64,000 bases of DNA from Halobaculum saliterrae (GTDB taxonomy: Archaea; Halobacteriota; Halobacteria; Halobacteriales; Haloferacaceae): NCBI RefSeq assembly GCF_009831625.1, contig NZ_WUUS01000001.1, positions 310,301 to 374,300 on the forward strand, written 5' to 3'. The notes under the pieces are model-generated. The model saw only the letters and a program-made list of their open reading frames with translations. It did no database searches and had not been told where the DNA came from. Both the position numbers and the translations under genes were made by a program. Shown in pieces: positions 51,969 to 61,080 of the stretch (its first letter is position 1; each line of letters begins with the position of its first letter).

Positions 51969-52008
51969 CGATCGTCGTCAGCGAGTCCGCCGGAACAACC
52001 GTTTCAGG

Positions 52009-52737
52009 TCACGCGGGCCAGTCCGCCGGGTCCGTATCGATCCGATCGCGCAGCGTCGCGGCCGCGTCGGCGTCGTAGCGGAGGACGCGACGCCACCACG
52101 GACCCCTCCCCGAGTCGTTCGAGAGCTCGGTGACCAGCCGGTTCGCGTCGGCGCCGCCGGCGGGCGTCGACAGCGGGACCGCACCCTCGAACAGCCGCGA
52201 GCCGTCGGGGTCCCCGCGGACGAGCACGGCCGCGTCGAACGACTCCCGCCGGGCGTGCGCGTTCGAGGCGAACCGGTCCCGGGTCGCGGCGTCGGCCTCC
52301 CGGTACTCGTCGCCGTCGAGCAGCTCCGCGACGCGGAACTCCCCGATCAGAAAGCAGCCCCACTCCGGCGGGAGCCAGTCGGCCCGGTCGTCGCTCTCGC
52401 CCCCATCGTGGACGGTCAACGTCGCGTAGAACAGGAGTCGAGCGCCCGGCTCCAGCCCCGAGATCGGCCCGGCCTTCACGCCGTGCGGGTCGCCGTAGGT
52501 GTACGCCTCGCGGCCGAGCGCGCCCGCGAACTCCGGGTCGAGGTGAACCGGGAGATCGACCGCGTCGTCGGGGACGTACGCCGCGAGGTCGAGGTCGTCG
52601 TAGGTGGGGGCCGGCTCGGCGGTCGGCTCACGTTCGGGGATCGGGACGTAGACGAACGAGCCGTCCGGATACACCGGCCCGCGGCGACCCGGGAGGTTCG
52701 TGTTGGCGGCGACGTTGATGGCGACCGCGCGGGGCAT
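52009..52737 (-). CDS. Nmad3-like (nucleotide modification associated) protein
   Basis: 242 residues. The N-terminal AINVAANTNLPGRRGPVYPDGSFVYVPIPE and the later VHLDPEFAG, YTYGDPHG, LLFYATL blocks match the pattern of Nmad3-type proteins (INV...P.F.DGSFE..PIPE, DPEF, YGD, LFFYA.L). The family is predicted to act on modified nucleotides, but no reaction is proven. It is adjacent to, but separated from, the Ham1 gene by 157 bp. Confidence 0.55.
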   Translation of the reverse strand: MPRAVAINVAANTNLPGRRGPVYPDGSFVYVPIPEREPTAEPAPTYDDLDLAAYVPDDAVDLPVHLDPEFAGALGREAYTYGDPHGVKAGPISGLEPGARLLFYATLTVHDGGESDDRADWLPPEWGCFLIGEFRVAELLDGDEYREADAATRDRFASNAHARRESFDAAVLVRGDPDGSRLFEGAVPLSTPAGGADANRLVTELSNDSGRGPWWRRVLRYDADAAATLRDRIDTDPADWPA

Positions 52738-52894
52738 GCGATCGCGTTGCGGCGGCGACGGCTTAGCGTCGGCGCTCGCGGCGTTCGGCCTCTCGCTTCG
52801 GTCGGGTCTCGTCCGCTATCAGTCGCTGCGCCCCTGAGACCTGCGCGAGACGACGTTCGCTACGCTCGCGCTGCGACTCGCGCGGTTCGCCTCG

Positions 52895-53530
52895 CTATCG
52901 CTCGGCGAACCACTCCCCGAACTTCTCCAACGCCCGCCCGCGGTGGGAGATCGCGTTCTTCTCGGCTGCGTCCATCTCGGCGAGCGTCGACCCGTCGTAC
53001 TCGAAGATCGGGTCGTAGCCGAAGCCGCCGTCGCCGCGCGCCTCGACGATCTCGCCGCGAACGACGCCCTCGAACAGCTTCACCGGGAGCGGCTCGGTCT
53101 CCTCGCCGTCGCGCTCGGCCCCGGTCGCGGCCGCGGCGACGCGTTCGTCGCGGTCGACGGGGTCCGGACTGGCCTCGAACGGCTCGCCGTCGCAGTACGC
53201 GAGCACGCAGCGGAACGCGGCGCGGCGGTCGTCGAGCTCGGCGTCGACGAGGCGTCGAACCGCCTCGACGCCGAGGGTGTCCTCGGCGTACGCGGAGTAG
53301 GGACCGGGGAAGCCGTCGAAGCCGCGAACGAACAGCCCCGCGTCGTCGACAAGGACGGGCTCGCCGGCGTGGCGGTACGCCTCGCGGGCGCCGCGGGCGG
53401 CGATCGGCGCGAGATCGGCGGCCTGGATCTCGGGGTAGTCGAAGTCGAGCTGGGAGACGGCGTCCCCGAGGTACTCGCGGGCCTCGCGGACCTTCCCGGG
53501 GTTCGTCGTGACGTAACGGAGCACACTCAC
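52895..53530 (-). CDS. XTP/dITP pyrophosphatase (Ham1/RdgB)
   Basis: 211 residues. VTTNPGKVREAREYLG (substrate loop), LVDDAGLFVRGFDGFPGPYSAY, GFGYDPIFEY and ISHRGRALEKF are the classical Ham1 motifs. The enzyme removes deaminated purine nucleotides from the pool by hydrolysing XTP, ITP and dITP to monophosphates. An internal acidic insertion (about residues 130-147) is a haloarchaeal feature. All catalytic residues appear present. Confidence 0.93.
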   Translation of the reverse strand: MSVLRYVTTNPGKVREAREYLGDAVSQLDFDYPEIQAADLAPIAARGAREAYRHAGEPVLVDDAGLFVRGFDGFPGPYSAYAEDTLGVEAVRRLVDAELDDRRAAFRCVLAYCDGEPFEASPDPVDRDERVAAAATGAERDGEETEPLPVKLFEGVVRGEIVEARGDGGFGYDPIFEYDGSTLAEMDAAEKNAISHRGRALEKFGEWFAER

Positions 53531-53727
53531 GCTCGGGTCGCCCGCGGCAAAGCGGCGTCGATGCGGACGGCGCCGGCGGCGGCGTCACGGTGGCATGCCG
53601 GGACGGTCGGAGTGGAGCAGGTGCGCCCTGGAGCGGGGGACCGGAGGGTCCGTCACCCCGTCACAGATCACGGCGAGATGCACCACCCCCGAGAGCCTTT
53701 TGCCCCGCCGGAACGCACCTGCCCGCA

Positions 53728-54423
53728 ATGAGCGACGAACGGCCCGACGGCGCCCGCGATCGGGCCGAATCGCTGTGGCATCCGGCCGACCGCGAGGCCG
53801 AGGTGGGCGAGCCGGTCGTCCGCGGCGACCCGGCCGTCACCGGCGAGCGCGCCGAGCGGGCCGCGCGCTTCGACCCCGACGACCCCGAGAGTCTCGAACG
53901 GGCGGCCGACACGGTTCGACGGTTCGCCAGCGAGGCCGTCGCCGGCGACGACAACGTCGTCATGCTTCGCGGGGCGGCCGCCTGCGCCGCGCTCGTTCGC
54001 GGGCACGGATCGTACAAGGCCGCCGCCGAGGCCGCCGGCGACGGCGTACAGGTGTCGTTCATCCGCAAGTGGGCGCGCGTCCACGACCTGCCCGAGTCCG
54101 TCCGCCGGCACGTCGCCCGCGGGCACATCGCGCCGACGGCCGCGAAACATATCGCGCGCGTCGCCGGCGACGCACGCTTCGATCTCGCGTGGGCCGTGCT
54201 CGATGCGGACCTCACCGTCCGCGAGGTGCGCCGCGCGGCCAGCGCGATCAACGACGGCACCTCGCCGGAAGCGGCCCTCCGAGCCGAGGGCGTCGCCGCG
54301 GGCAGGCTCGAGGTCGACCTCCCGCTCGACGTGTACCGTCGGCTCCGCGACCGCGCGTCCCTCGAGAACCGCGAGCCCGGCGACGTGATCGCGGACGCGC
54401 TCGACGGATACCGGGACCTCTGA
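53728..54423 (+). CDS. Conserved haloarchaeal DNA-binding-like protein (DUF7119-like)
   Basis: 231 residues from ATG 53728. The central HTH-like region is ACAALVRGHGSYKAAAEAAG, VSFIRKWARVHDLPESVRR, HIAPTAAKHIARVAG, similar to the ParB/KorB DNA-recognition helices. The C-terminal 50 residues (LEVDLPLDVYRRLRDRA) look like a ribbon-helix-helix dimerisation motif. This gives it a probable role in DNA binding; the target is unknown. It is monocistronic and convergent with the M20 peptidase gene. Confidence 0.7.
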   Translation: MSDERPDGARDRAESLWHPADREAEVGEPVVRGDPAVTGERAERAARFDPDDPESLERAADTVRRFASEAVAGDDNVVMLRGAAACAALVRGHGSYKAAAEAAGDGVQVSFIRKWARVHDLPESVRRHVARGHIAPTAAKHIARVAGDARFDLAWAVLDADLTVREVRRAASAINDGTSPEAALRAEGVAAGRLEVDLPLDVYRRLRDRASLENREPGDVIADALDGYRDL

Positions 54424-54443
54424 ATCTCTCTGGAACGTCCGAG

Positions 54444-55763
54444 CTATCGCGGAACGTCGTTTTGTCGGGCGTTCGCCTCACCACGGCCATCGATCCCGTT
54501 GCCGCCGAGAAAGCGCTCGGCGGTGTCCCGGATCACGTCCCGTGCCGTCTCCACGTCCGCCCAGCGAATGGTCTCGTCGGGGAAGTGAGCCTGATCGATG
54601 TTCCCGGGACCGAACACGACCGTCGGAATCCCGGCGGCGATGTAGTGGCGGTTGTCCGCGCCGTACGTCGCCCCGGTCGGGGCGGTGTCCGACAGACCGG
54701 AATCGGTCATCGCCGCCTGCAACGACCGGACGACCGGCTCGTCGGCGTCGATCTCCGCGGGCTCGAACATGATCGAGAAGCGGTCGAACTCGGGCGGGTG
54801 CTCGGAGAGCCAGTCGTCGTCCGCGACCACCTCGGCGAGTCGCGTCTCGAACGCCGCCTCGACCTCGTCGACCGTCTCGCCGGGCGCGACCCCGATCCGC
54901 CACTCGGCGGTCAGCGTCCCCGGCACGGTCGACGCCCACGATCCCGCCTCGACCCGACCGCAGACGATCGGCCACGGAACGTCGAACGCCTCGTACAGCG
55001 GGTGAGTGACGCGCTCGCACCGTTCGGCTTCCAGTTCCGTGAACGCCCCCCTGATCCGCTCGAACAGCGGGAGCGTGTCGACGCCGTTCCACCGCGTCGC
55101 GGCGTGGGCGCTCCGGCCCGCGATCCGCAGGCGCTTCATCACGGTTCCCTCCGTCGCGGTGACGGGGCGGAGCTCCGTCGGCTCCGCGACGAGGCCGGCG
55201 TCGCGGTCGAACGGGTACGGCGAGTCGAGCGCCGCCGCGGCCGCGCCGAGACCGCCCTCCTCCTCGCCGGCGACCGCCTCGACGACGACCCGACCGTCGA
55301 GGTCGAGGTCGCCGGATCCGACCGCCTCGCGGAGGTCGACGGCGGCGTGGACGCAGGCGGCGACGGCGGCCTTCATGTCGACGGCGCCGCGGCAGGTGAG
55401 CGTCTCAGCGCCGTCGTCGGCCTCGCCCCACACGGGGTCGAACGGATCGCTCGTCCAGAGGTCGTCGTCCGCGGGCACCACGTCGAGGTGGCCGTTGAGC
55501 ACGATCGTCCGACCGGCGTCGGGATCGCCGAACTCCACCACGCCCGCGACGCTCGGACGTCCCGTGGCGTCGATTGCGGCGGGGTCGTCCGGAAACGACG
55601 GGTGTCCCGCGAGTCGTTCGGGGTCGGCCTCCCACGTGTACGTCTCGAAGCCGGCGTCCGCGAGCCGGTCGCGGAGCCACTCTGCGGCGGGCGCCTCGGC
55701 GCCGTCCGTCGTCTCGAATTCGCACAGTCGGGTCGTGAGGTCCCGCAGGTCCGGAACGGTCAT
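54444..55763 (-). CDS. M20-family peptidase/deacylase (ArgE/DapE type)
   Basis: 439 residues from ATG 55763. Zinc-site motifs are LNGHLDVVPADD (His/Asp), RGAVDMKAAV (Asp), GEEEGG (catalytic Glu and ligand) and IDQAHFPDE (His). The dimerisation domain is at about 185-305. Family members include N-acetylornithine deacetylase, succinyl-diaminopimelate desuccinylase and carboxypeptidases; no neighbour settles the substrate. The active site looks intact. Confidence 0.85.
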   Translation of the reverse strand: MTVPDLRDLTTRLCEFETTDGAEAPAAEWLRDRLADAGFETYTWEADPERLAGHPSFPDDPAAIDATGRPSVAGVVEFGDPDAGRTIVLNGHLDVVPADDDLWTSDPFDPVWGEADDGAETLTCRGAVDMKAAVAACVHAAVDLREAVGSGDLDLDGRVVVEAVAGEEEGGLGAAAAALDSPYPFDRDAGLVAEPTELRPVTATEGTVMKRLRIAGRSAHAATRWNGVDTLPLFERIRGAFTELEAERCERVTHPLYEAFDVPWPIVCGRVEAGSWASTVPGTLTAEWRIGVAPGETVDEVEAAFETRLAEVVADDDWLSEHPPEFDRFSIMFEPAEIDADEPVVRSLQAAMTDSGLSDTAPTGATYGADNRHYIAAGIPTVVFGPGNIDQAHFPDETIRWADVETARDVIRDTAERFLGGNGIDGRGEANARQNDVPR

Positions 55764-55883
55764 GCGGCGTCGATCGACGGCCGGCGACAAGGGCGTGTGG
55801 GTGGCGGCGCCGCGGGCATCGATGACTTCGCCGGCGTCGACGTTCGTAAACGCTTATGAGCGCACGACAGTAAGTCCGGGCGA

Positions 55884-55991
55884 GGGCTGGTAGCTCAGTT
55901 AGGGAGAGCGTCCGGCTTTTAGCCCGTTCGAACAGCGCGTGCGTGCGGGGAAGTCACCGGACGGTCGGGGGTTCGAATCCCTCCCAGCCCG
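55884..55991 (+). tRNA. tRNA-Lys (TTT) with a 34-nt intron
   Basis: Acceptor GGGCTGG/CCAGCCC, D arm AGCTCAGTTAGGGAGAGC, anticodon stem TCCGG/CCGGA, T stem GGGGG-TTCGAAT-CCCTC, discriminator G. The 7-nt anticodon loop CTTTTAA is interrupted after A37 by an intron at 55922-55955. The junctions form a regular bulge-helix-bulge: a 4-bp helix (CTTT with GAAG), 3-nt bulges cut as TA^G and TC^A, and an outer CCCG/CGGG helix. Confidence 0.93.
55922..55955 (+). other. tRNA-Lys intron (bulge-helix-bulge)
   Basis: 34 nt between positions 37 and 38 of the tRNA. Its ends pair as described for the gene (CCCG with CGGG), giving the canonical substrate of the archaeal splicing endonuclease. The loop holds a GCGCGTGCGTG stretch without further structure. 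Confidence 0.85.
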
Positions 55992-56082
55992 CTTTCTCTG
56001 GTAGTCCACCACTGAGTACCGTCTCTTCGTACACTTTCGCTTCGGGGCTCATCCTAAATTAGGTCTACTACCACGTGTAGTT

Positions 56083-56478
56083 GTGACAGACATTGAACCG
56101 CCGCCACCTGGTGTCGAGCCCCCAGAGGATACCGAGTGGGAGGACTTGACTGCCTTCCAGCGCTGGTATCTGAAAAACAAGGATGACCACAAGGAGACGG
56201 TGAGGTCACGGAAGCAGGAACTGGTAAGATGGGTCAAAGACCTCCGTGCAGATTTCAAGTGTCAAGAGTGTGCTGAATCCCACCCCGCTTGTGTTCAGTT
56301 ACACCACACAGAGGCGAATGAGCACGGTTTGCGTCTGAGTAATATGGCGCGAGAAGGGTACAGCAAACAAACTATCCGGAACGAAGTCGACAGGGGAAGG
56401 GTTCTCTGTGCAAACAGTCACAGAAAACTTCATTACGAGCGTGGAGACGGGCCGTGGACTTCAGCAAAGGAACGCTGA
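56083..56478 (+). CDS. Small HNH-nuclease-like protein
   Basis: 131 residues, GTG start. FKCQECAES and VLCANSHRKLHYERG supply a Cys4-like pair of knuckles around VQLHHTEANEHG, the layout of HNH endonucleases (HH in the first strand, N and H in the helix). The base composition is more AT-rich than both neighbours, and the gene sits directly downstream of tRNA-Lys, suggesting horizontal gain. A role as a homing or restriction-type nuclease is plausible but unproven. Confidence 0.68.
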   Translation: MTDIEPPPPGVEPPEDTEWEDLTAFQRWYLKNKDDHKETVRSRKQELVRWVKDLRADFKCQECAESHPACVQLHHTEANEHGLRLSNMAREGYSKQTIRNEVDRGRVLCANSHRKLHYERGDGPWTSAKER

Positions 56479-56518
56479 ATCCACCGTTGTGTCGGGGTGA
56501 TCGGAACTATTGTTCCGC

Positions 56519-56977
56519 CTATCCCTCCCCGTGATACGTTCCGTCGTAGCGACCCTCGTGGTCGGCGGCCGCGAGGACGAACTGCGCCACGCGGGCGCCG
56601 GGTTCGATCTCGATCCGGTGGCCGACCTGAAGGAGCCCCTCCCCCCGGCCCTCGTAGCCGGCGTCCCACACCGCGGTGTTCAACATACAGGAGTTGCGAA
56701 GCAGCGTCGACCGCGGGTAGACGAAGCCGACGTGGTCGTCCGGGATCCGCAGGCGCTCGCCGTACTGGAGGACGTACGCGCCGGGGTCGAGCCGGTACAG
56801 GCCGTCCTCGGGATCGATCTCCGTCCGGTCGCCGACGCGTTTCCCCTCGCGGGTGATTCGCCCGGCTTCGCGCTGTTCGTACAACGCGTCGACGGTCAGG
56901 TCGACGCCGTTCGGCTGGATCTGGTCGTCGTCGACGGGGTCGACGTGGTCCGCGACGGTCCGTCCCGACTCGAACAT
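56519..56977 (-). CDS. dUTPase / dCTP deaminase-like protein
   Basis: 152 residues from ATG 56977 (MFESGRTVADHVDP). QIQPNGVDLTVD, YPRSTLLRNSC and DAGYEGRGEGLLQV are the conserved dCTP deaminase/dUTPase blocks. The length is shorter than bifunctional Dcd (about 190 aa) and suits a dUTPase. It hydrolyses dUTP and keeps uracil out of DNA. Its stop lies 40 bp from the HNH gene's stop (convergent). Confidence 0.85.
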   Translation of the reverse strand: MFESGRTVADHVDPVDDDQIQPNGVDLTVDALYEQREAGRITREGKRVGDRTEIDPEDGLYRLDPGAYVLQYGERLRIPDDHVGFVYPRSTLLRNSCMLNTAVWDAGYEGRGEGLLQVGHRIEIEPGARVAQFVLAAADHEGRYDGTYHGEG

Positions 56978-57206
56978 ACCCGAGGGAGAGACAGGCCGAC
57001 CGAAAAGCCCGCCGGTCGACAACCGACCGGCGAGAGCTGAATCCGACCGTTCACGAACGGCGATTCAGAGAGATCATTCGAACAGATGCGGAGGCAATAC
57101 TCGCGCCGACTGTGCAATAATTACCGGACGGAGCGGTGGTCTATCACGAACGTCGGGGTGGAAACTCGCCGGATTTATATCCGCCGAGCGAGGATACGCG
57201 GACGAT

Positions 57207-59192
57207 ATGGGACAGACAATTACGGAGCAGATTCTCGGCGATCACCTCGTCGAGGGCGAGCTGACACCCGGCGAGGAGATCGGGATCGAGATCGACCAGG
57301 TCCTCACGCAGGACACGACGGGGACGATGGTGTGGCTGCAGTTCGAGGCGCTGGACCTCGACGAGGTCCAGACGGAGCTGGCCGCGCAGTACTGTGACCA
57401 CCAGACGTACCAGTTCGACTTCAAGAACACCGACGACCACCGCTTCCTCCGCTCGGCCGCGGGCACCTTCGGCGCGTACTTCTCCCGCCCCGGCAACGGC
57501 ATCTGCCACCAGGTCCACAAGGAGAACTTCGCGGCCCCCGGCAAGACGCTGCTCGGCTCGGACTCGCACACGCCGACCCCCGGCGGACTCGGCCAGTTCG
57601 CCATCGGCGCGGGCGGCCTCGACATCGCGGTCGCCATGGGCGGCGGCCCCTACTACGTCGAGATGCCCGAGGTCGTGAACGTGCAGCTCGAGGGCGAGCT
57701 CCCCGACTGGGCGACGGCGAAGGACGTCGCGCTCCACCTGCTGGGCGAGCTGACCGTCAAGGGCGGCGTCGGCAAGGTGCTCGAGTACACCGGGCCCGGC
57801 GTCGAGAACCTCACCATCCCCGAGCGGACGACCATCACGAACCTCGGCACCGAGCTGGGCGCGACCTCCTCGATCTTCGGCACCGACGAGAAGACGAAGG
57901 ACTGGCTCGCGCGCCAGGACCGCGAGGAGGAGTACGTCGAGCTGACGCCCGACGAGGACGCCGAGTACGCCGAGACCATCGAGGTCGACCTCTCCGAGCT
58001 GGAGCCGCTCATCGCCAAGCCGTCGATGCCCGACAACGTCGTGCCCGTCCGCGAGGTCGCGGGCGAGGACGTCGAGCAGGTCATCATCGGCTCCTGTACG
58101 AACGGCGCCTACGAGGACATCCTCCCCGGCGCGAAGATGCTGGAGGGCCGCGAGGTCGCCAAGAAGACCGAGATGATCGTCGCGCCCGGCTCCAAGCAGG
58201 CCTCCGAGATGCTGGCCCGCGAGGGCTGGACCGCGGAGATGATGGCCGCCGGCGTCAACTTCTCCGAGGCGACGTGTGGTGCCTGTATCGGCATCGGCCA
58301 CGTGCCCGCCTCCGACTCCGTCTCGCTGCGCACCTTCAACCGCAACTTCGAGGGCCGCTCGGGCATCGAGGACGACTCGGTGTACCTCTGCTCGCCCGAG
58401 GTCGCGACCGCCGCGGCCATCACCGGCAAGATCGTCGACCCGCGCGACCTGGCCGACGATCTCGGCGACCTCGAGGCGCCCGGCCTCGAGATGGGAACGA
58501 AGTACGGTCCCGGCATGGGCGAGTCCGACCCGGACATCATCAGCCCCGACGAGGCCGTCGACGACGGCCTCATCAAGGGCCCGAACATCGGCGACGTCCC
58601 CCTGAAGGACGAGCTCGCCTCCGACATCGAGGGCGAGGCGCTCCTGAAGATGGAGGACAACATCACGACCGACCACATCATCCCGGCGACGGCGGACATC
58701 CTCAAGTTCCGCTCGAACATCGAGAAGCTCTCGGAGTTCACCCTGAGCCGCGTCGACGACACGTTCGCACAGCGCGCGCTGGACGCCGACGGCGGCTTCC
58801 TCGTGGCCGGCGAGAACTACGGGCAGGGCTCCTCGCGTGAGCACGCGGCCCTGTGCCCGATGTTCCTCGGCGTCGAGGGCGTGCTCGCGGAGAGCTTCGC
58901 CCGCATCCACAAGGCGAACCTGTTCAACTTCGGGCTCGTCCCGCTCACCATCGACTCGGAGACGTACGAGCGGATCGATCAGGGCGACGACATCGAGATC
59001 GTCGACGACGTGGGCAAGGGCGTCCGCAACGGCCAGACCGAGTTCACGGTCCGCGTGAACGACGACTGGGAGGCGACGGCGCACCTCGACGCCTCCGAGC
59101 GCGAGCGCGACATTCTCGCCGCCGGCGGCAAGCTCTCGTGGACGAAGCAGCAGCACGACTCCGGCAGCGGCGCGGCGCCGGCTGACGACTAA
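57207..59192 (+). CDS. Aconitate hydratase
   Basis: 661 residues. Fe-S cysteines are in IIGSCTNGAYED and EATCGACIGIGH; LLGSDSHTPTPGGLG and GENYGQGSSREHAAL carry substrate-binding residues of the large and C-terminal swivel domains. The single-chain arrangement is the mitochondrial/IPMI-like class found in haloarchaea. It converts citrate to isocitrate in the TCA cycle. A GATTTATATCC TATA box (57172-57182) lies 28 nt upstream, consistent with a leaderless transcript. Confidence 0.93.
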   Translation: MGQTITEQILGDHLVEGELTPGEEIGIEIDQVLTQDTTGTMVWLQFEALDLDEVQTELAAQYCDHQTYQFDFKNTDDHRFLRSAAGTFGAYFSRPGNGICHQVHKENFAAPGKTLLGSDSHTPTPGGLGQFAIGAGGLDIAVAMGGGPYYVEMPEVVNVQLEGELPDWATAKDVALHLLGELTVKGGVGKVLEYTGPGVENLTIPERTTITNLGTELGATSSIFGTDEKTKDWLARQDREEEYVELTPDEDAEYAETIEVDLSELEPLIAKPSMPDNVVPVREVAGEDVEQVIIGSCTNGAYEDILPGAKMLEGREVAKKTEMIVAPGSKQASEMLAREGWTAEMMAAGVNFSEATCGACIGIGHVPASDSVSLRTFNRNFEGRSGIEDDSVYLCSPEVATAAAITGKIVDPRDLADDLGDLEAPGLEMGTKYGPGMGESDPDIISPDEAVDDGLIKGPNIGDVPLKDELASDIEGEALLKMEDNITTDHIIPATADILKFRSNIEKLSEFTLSRVDDTFAQRALDADGGFLVAGENYGQGSSREHAALCPMFLGVEGVLAESFARIHKANLFNFGLVPLTIDSETYERIDQGDDIEIVDDVGKGVRNGQTEFTVRVNDDWEATAHLDASERERDILAAGGKLSWTKQQHDSGSGAAPADD

Positions 59193-59198
59193 GAACCG

Positions 59199-59253
59199 CT
59201 TTTTCGGATGAGGGTTTCCTCGGCCGCCTCCGGCGGCCTGCGGGAACCCTCAT
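59199..59253 (+). terminator. T-tract plus long hairpin after the aconitase gene
   Basis: CTTTTT (59199-59204) lies 7 nt after the aconitase stop, a typical archaeal intrinsic termination signal. It is followed by a long inverted repeat (ATGAGGGTTTCC at 59208-59219 with GGGAACCCTCAT at 59242-59253), with a perfect 7-bp inner stem GGCCGCC/GGCGGCC. The hairpin is unusually long for an archaeal terminator. Confidence 0.55.
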
Positions 59254-59415
59254 TGAAAACCCGTTCATCACAAAACTGCCGCTCGCTCGGGCCTGACGGC
59301 CCCCGCTCGCGGTACGATACGTCGGCCGCACCGGACCACGGTCACCGATTCGGCATCGCGGCTTCGCCCCTCGTCCGCCAGTTGACTTATCCCTGCGAAC
59401 TCCAAAGGCCGGGTC

Positions 59416-59994
59416 GTGACCACCTCGCGCGGCTCGGCCCCCGGCGACGGCACCGACGGCGAGGCTCGGATCCGCCCGGCCGATCGGGCGGACCTGCTCG
59501 GCGTGTTTCGCATCGAGAAGGCCGTGTTCACGCAGCCGTGGCCGTTTGCCGCGTTCGAGGGACTGCTCGACGCGCCCGGCTTCCTCGTCGCCGAGGGCGA
59601 CGCGGACGGGCACCGCGGCGACCGGGGGAACCCCGACGGCGCCGCGAGCATCGACGCCGGCGACGTGCTCGGCTACGTCGTCGGCGACGTGACGCCGAAC
59701 CACGGCCGGGACATCGGCCACATCAAGGACCTCGCCGTTCGTCCCGACGCACAGGGCGATGGACTCGGCCGCCGGCTGCTCCGGGCGTCGCTGTCGGAAC
59801 TGGCGGCGGCGGGCGCCGGCGGCGTGAAGCTGGAGGTCCGCGAGACCAACGACCGCGCGCAGTCGCTGTACGCCGACGAGGGATTCCGGCCGGCGCGGCG
59901 GATCCCGCGGTACTACGGCGACGGCGAGGCGGCGTTCGTGATGCGGCTGGATCTGGGCGAGTGGGTCCGCGAACGCAACGCCGACGGGACGTAG
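59416..59994 (+). CDS. rimI: GNAT acetyltransferase (RimI-like)
   Basis: 192 residues, GTG start. RPADRADLLGVFRIEKAVF opens the GNAT fold, motif A is IKDLAVRPDAQGDGLGRRLL (acetyl-CoA loop Q-x-x-G-x-G/A) and motif B is EVRETNDRAQSLYADEGF, which is characteristic of RimI/Naa10 protein N-terminal acetyltransferases. An internal low-complexity insertion (about residues 65-80) separates strands. It probably acetylates ribosomal or other protein N-termini. Confidence 0.85.
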   Translation: MTTSRGSAPGDGTDGEARIRPADRADLLGVFRIEKAVFTQPWPFAAFEGLLDAPGFLVAEGDADGHRGDRGNPDGAASIDAGDVLGYVVGDVTPNHGRDIGHIKDLAVRPDAQGDGLGRRLLRASLSELAAAGAGGVKLEVRETNDRAQSLYADEGFRPARRIPRYYGDGEAAFVMRLDLGEWVRERNADGT

Positions 59995-60104
59995 GTCGTC
60001 GATCGGCCGGTGTCGCGGCCGGCGGCGATCCAGGGGGGTTCGCCGCCGCTTCGGGGGCGATCGCGGACGGCAGCCGTTTTCACGCTCGGCACCCCAGTCG
60101 AGGT

Positions 60105-60569
60105 ATGGGATACGCCTGTCCGGTGTGCGAGACGCCCCAGCGCGACGGCGAGCACCTCGCGAACCACCTGGCGTTCACGGCGATGCTCCACGGCGACGAG
60201 CACGAGGACTGGCTGGACGAGCACGTCGACGACTGGGGCGACCGCACTCCGGTGGACCTGGCGTCCTCGGTGACCGAGTTCGCCGAGGAGACGGAGTACG
60301 ACGAGGTGTTCGAGGACACGACCGGTTCGGGGTCGACCGGCGGACACGGGCACTCCCACGACCACGGAGGTCAGGATCGCCCGGACGTCGCCGGCGGCGG
60401 TAGCATCGCCGAGGCGGTGACCGACGAGGCGGTCGAGTCGGTGCTCTCGGAGGCGCGAGAGCTCACCGAGGAGATGTACGGCGCCGACGCGTCGGAGAGC
60501 GAGAGCGCGGGGAGCGACGACGGTGAGGCGGCGGATTCCACGGACGAGGGACACGGCGACGGGGAGTGA
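60105..60569 (+). CDS. DUF5810 family zinc-finger-like protein
   Basis: 154 residues from ATG 60105. MGYACPVCETPQRDGEHLANHLA forms a C2H2-like unit (C5, C8, H17, H21). The rest is acidic with a His-rich GGHGHSHDHGG segment. It lies close to the DUF5809 gene, as usual for these haloarchaeal families. No function is known; the His stretch may bind metal. Confidence 0.75.
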   Translation: MGYACPVCETPQRDGEHLANHLAFTAMLHGDEHEDWLDEHVDDWGDRTPVDLASSVTEFAEETEYDEVFEDTTGSGSTGGHGHSHDHGGQDRPDVAGGGSIAEAVTDEAVESVLSEARELTEEMYGADASESESAGSDDGEAADSTDEGHGDGE

Positions 60570-60647
60570 GCCGGCCGCTATCCGGCGGTCGACACGCGTG
60601 AAAAACGGACTTCGGTCGGCCGGCGAGTGCTCCGGCCGTTCGTCGCC

Positions 60648-60923
60648 TCAGAACGAGGAGAGCCCCTGCCTGACCTTCCGGACGAGGTCCTTCTGCTGCA
60701 GATAGCCCGCCGCCGCGAACATGGTCGGTGCCCACAGGCCCACGAAGATGCCGCCCTGCTTGTCCCCTTTGACGTAGAACTTGTACCAGGCGAACAGCAC
60801 CGATCCCGCCCCGAGGGCGGCGATCGGGTCGCCCCCGGACATGGGCACCGAGTCCGACACCTCCTCGGCCTTCTTCTCGATCTTCTCGCTCGAATCCGCC
60901 TGCTGCTGTTGGAACAGGTCCAT
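60648..60923 (-). CDS. Small membrane protein (91 aa)
   Basis: Starts MDLFQQQQADSSEKIEKK, a charged N-terminus followed by GGDPIAALGAGSVLFAWYKFYV and a second hydrophobic stretch (FVGLWAPTMFAAAGYL). It is a two-helix membrane protein without known motifs. It lies between DUF5810 and DUF5809 on the opposite strand, a conserved-looking local order in haloarchaea. Confidence 0.7.
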   Translation of the reverse strand: MDLFQQQQADSSEKIEKKAEEVSDSVPMSGGDPIAALGAGSVLFAWYKFYVKGDKQGGIFVGLWAPTMFAAAGYLQQKDLVRKVRQGLSSF

Positions 60924-61080
60924 AGCGTCCGTACCGAGGTTCGGAACGCGACTCAGTGTTGTGCCGTCACCTGCAAGCCCGTTTTCATGTCCCCCGTCTC
61001 CCGACCGGCGGCGTCCGACGGGTCGGCGGTCGGTCGCCCGAAGGGAACGACTCTTGGCTCGCACGCCCCCAGCGACGGGC

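Noticed and set aside
57144-59156. 670-aa minus-strand open frame opposite aconitase
   Set aside because: It is the antisense shadow of a well-conserved aconitase gene; no domain or start signal.
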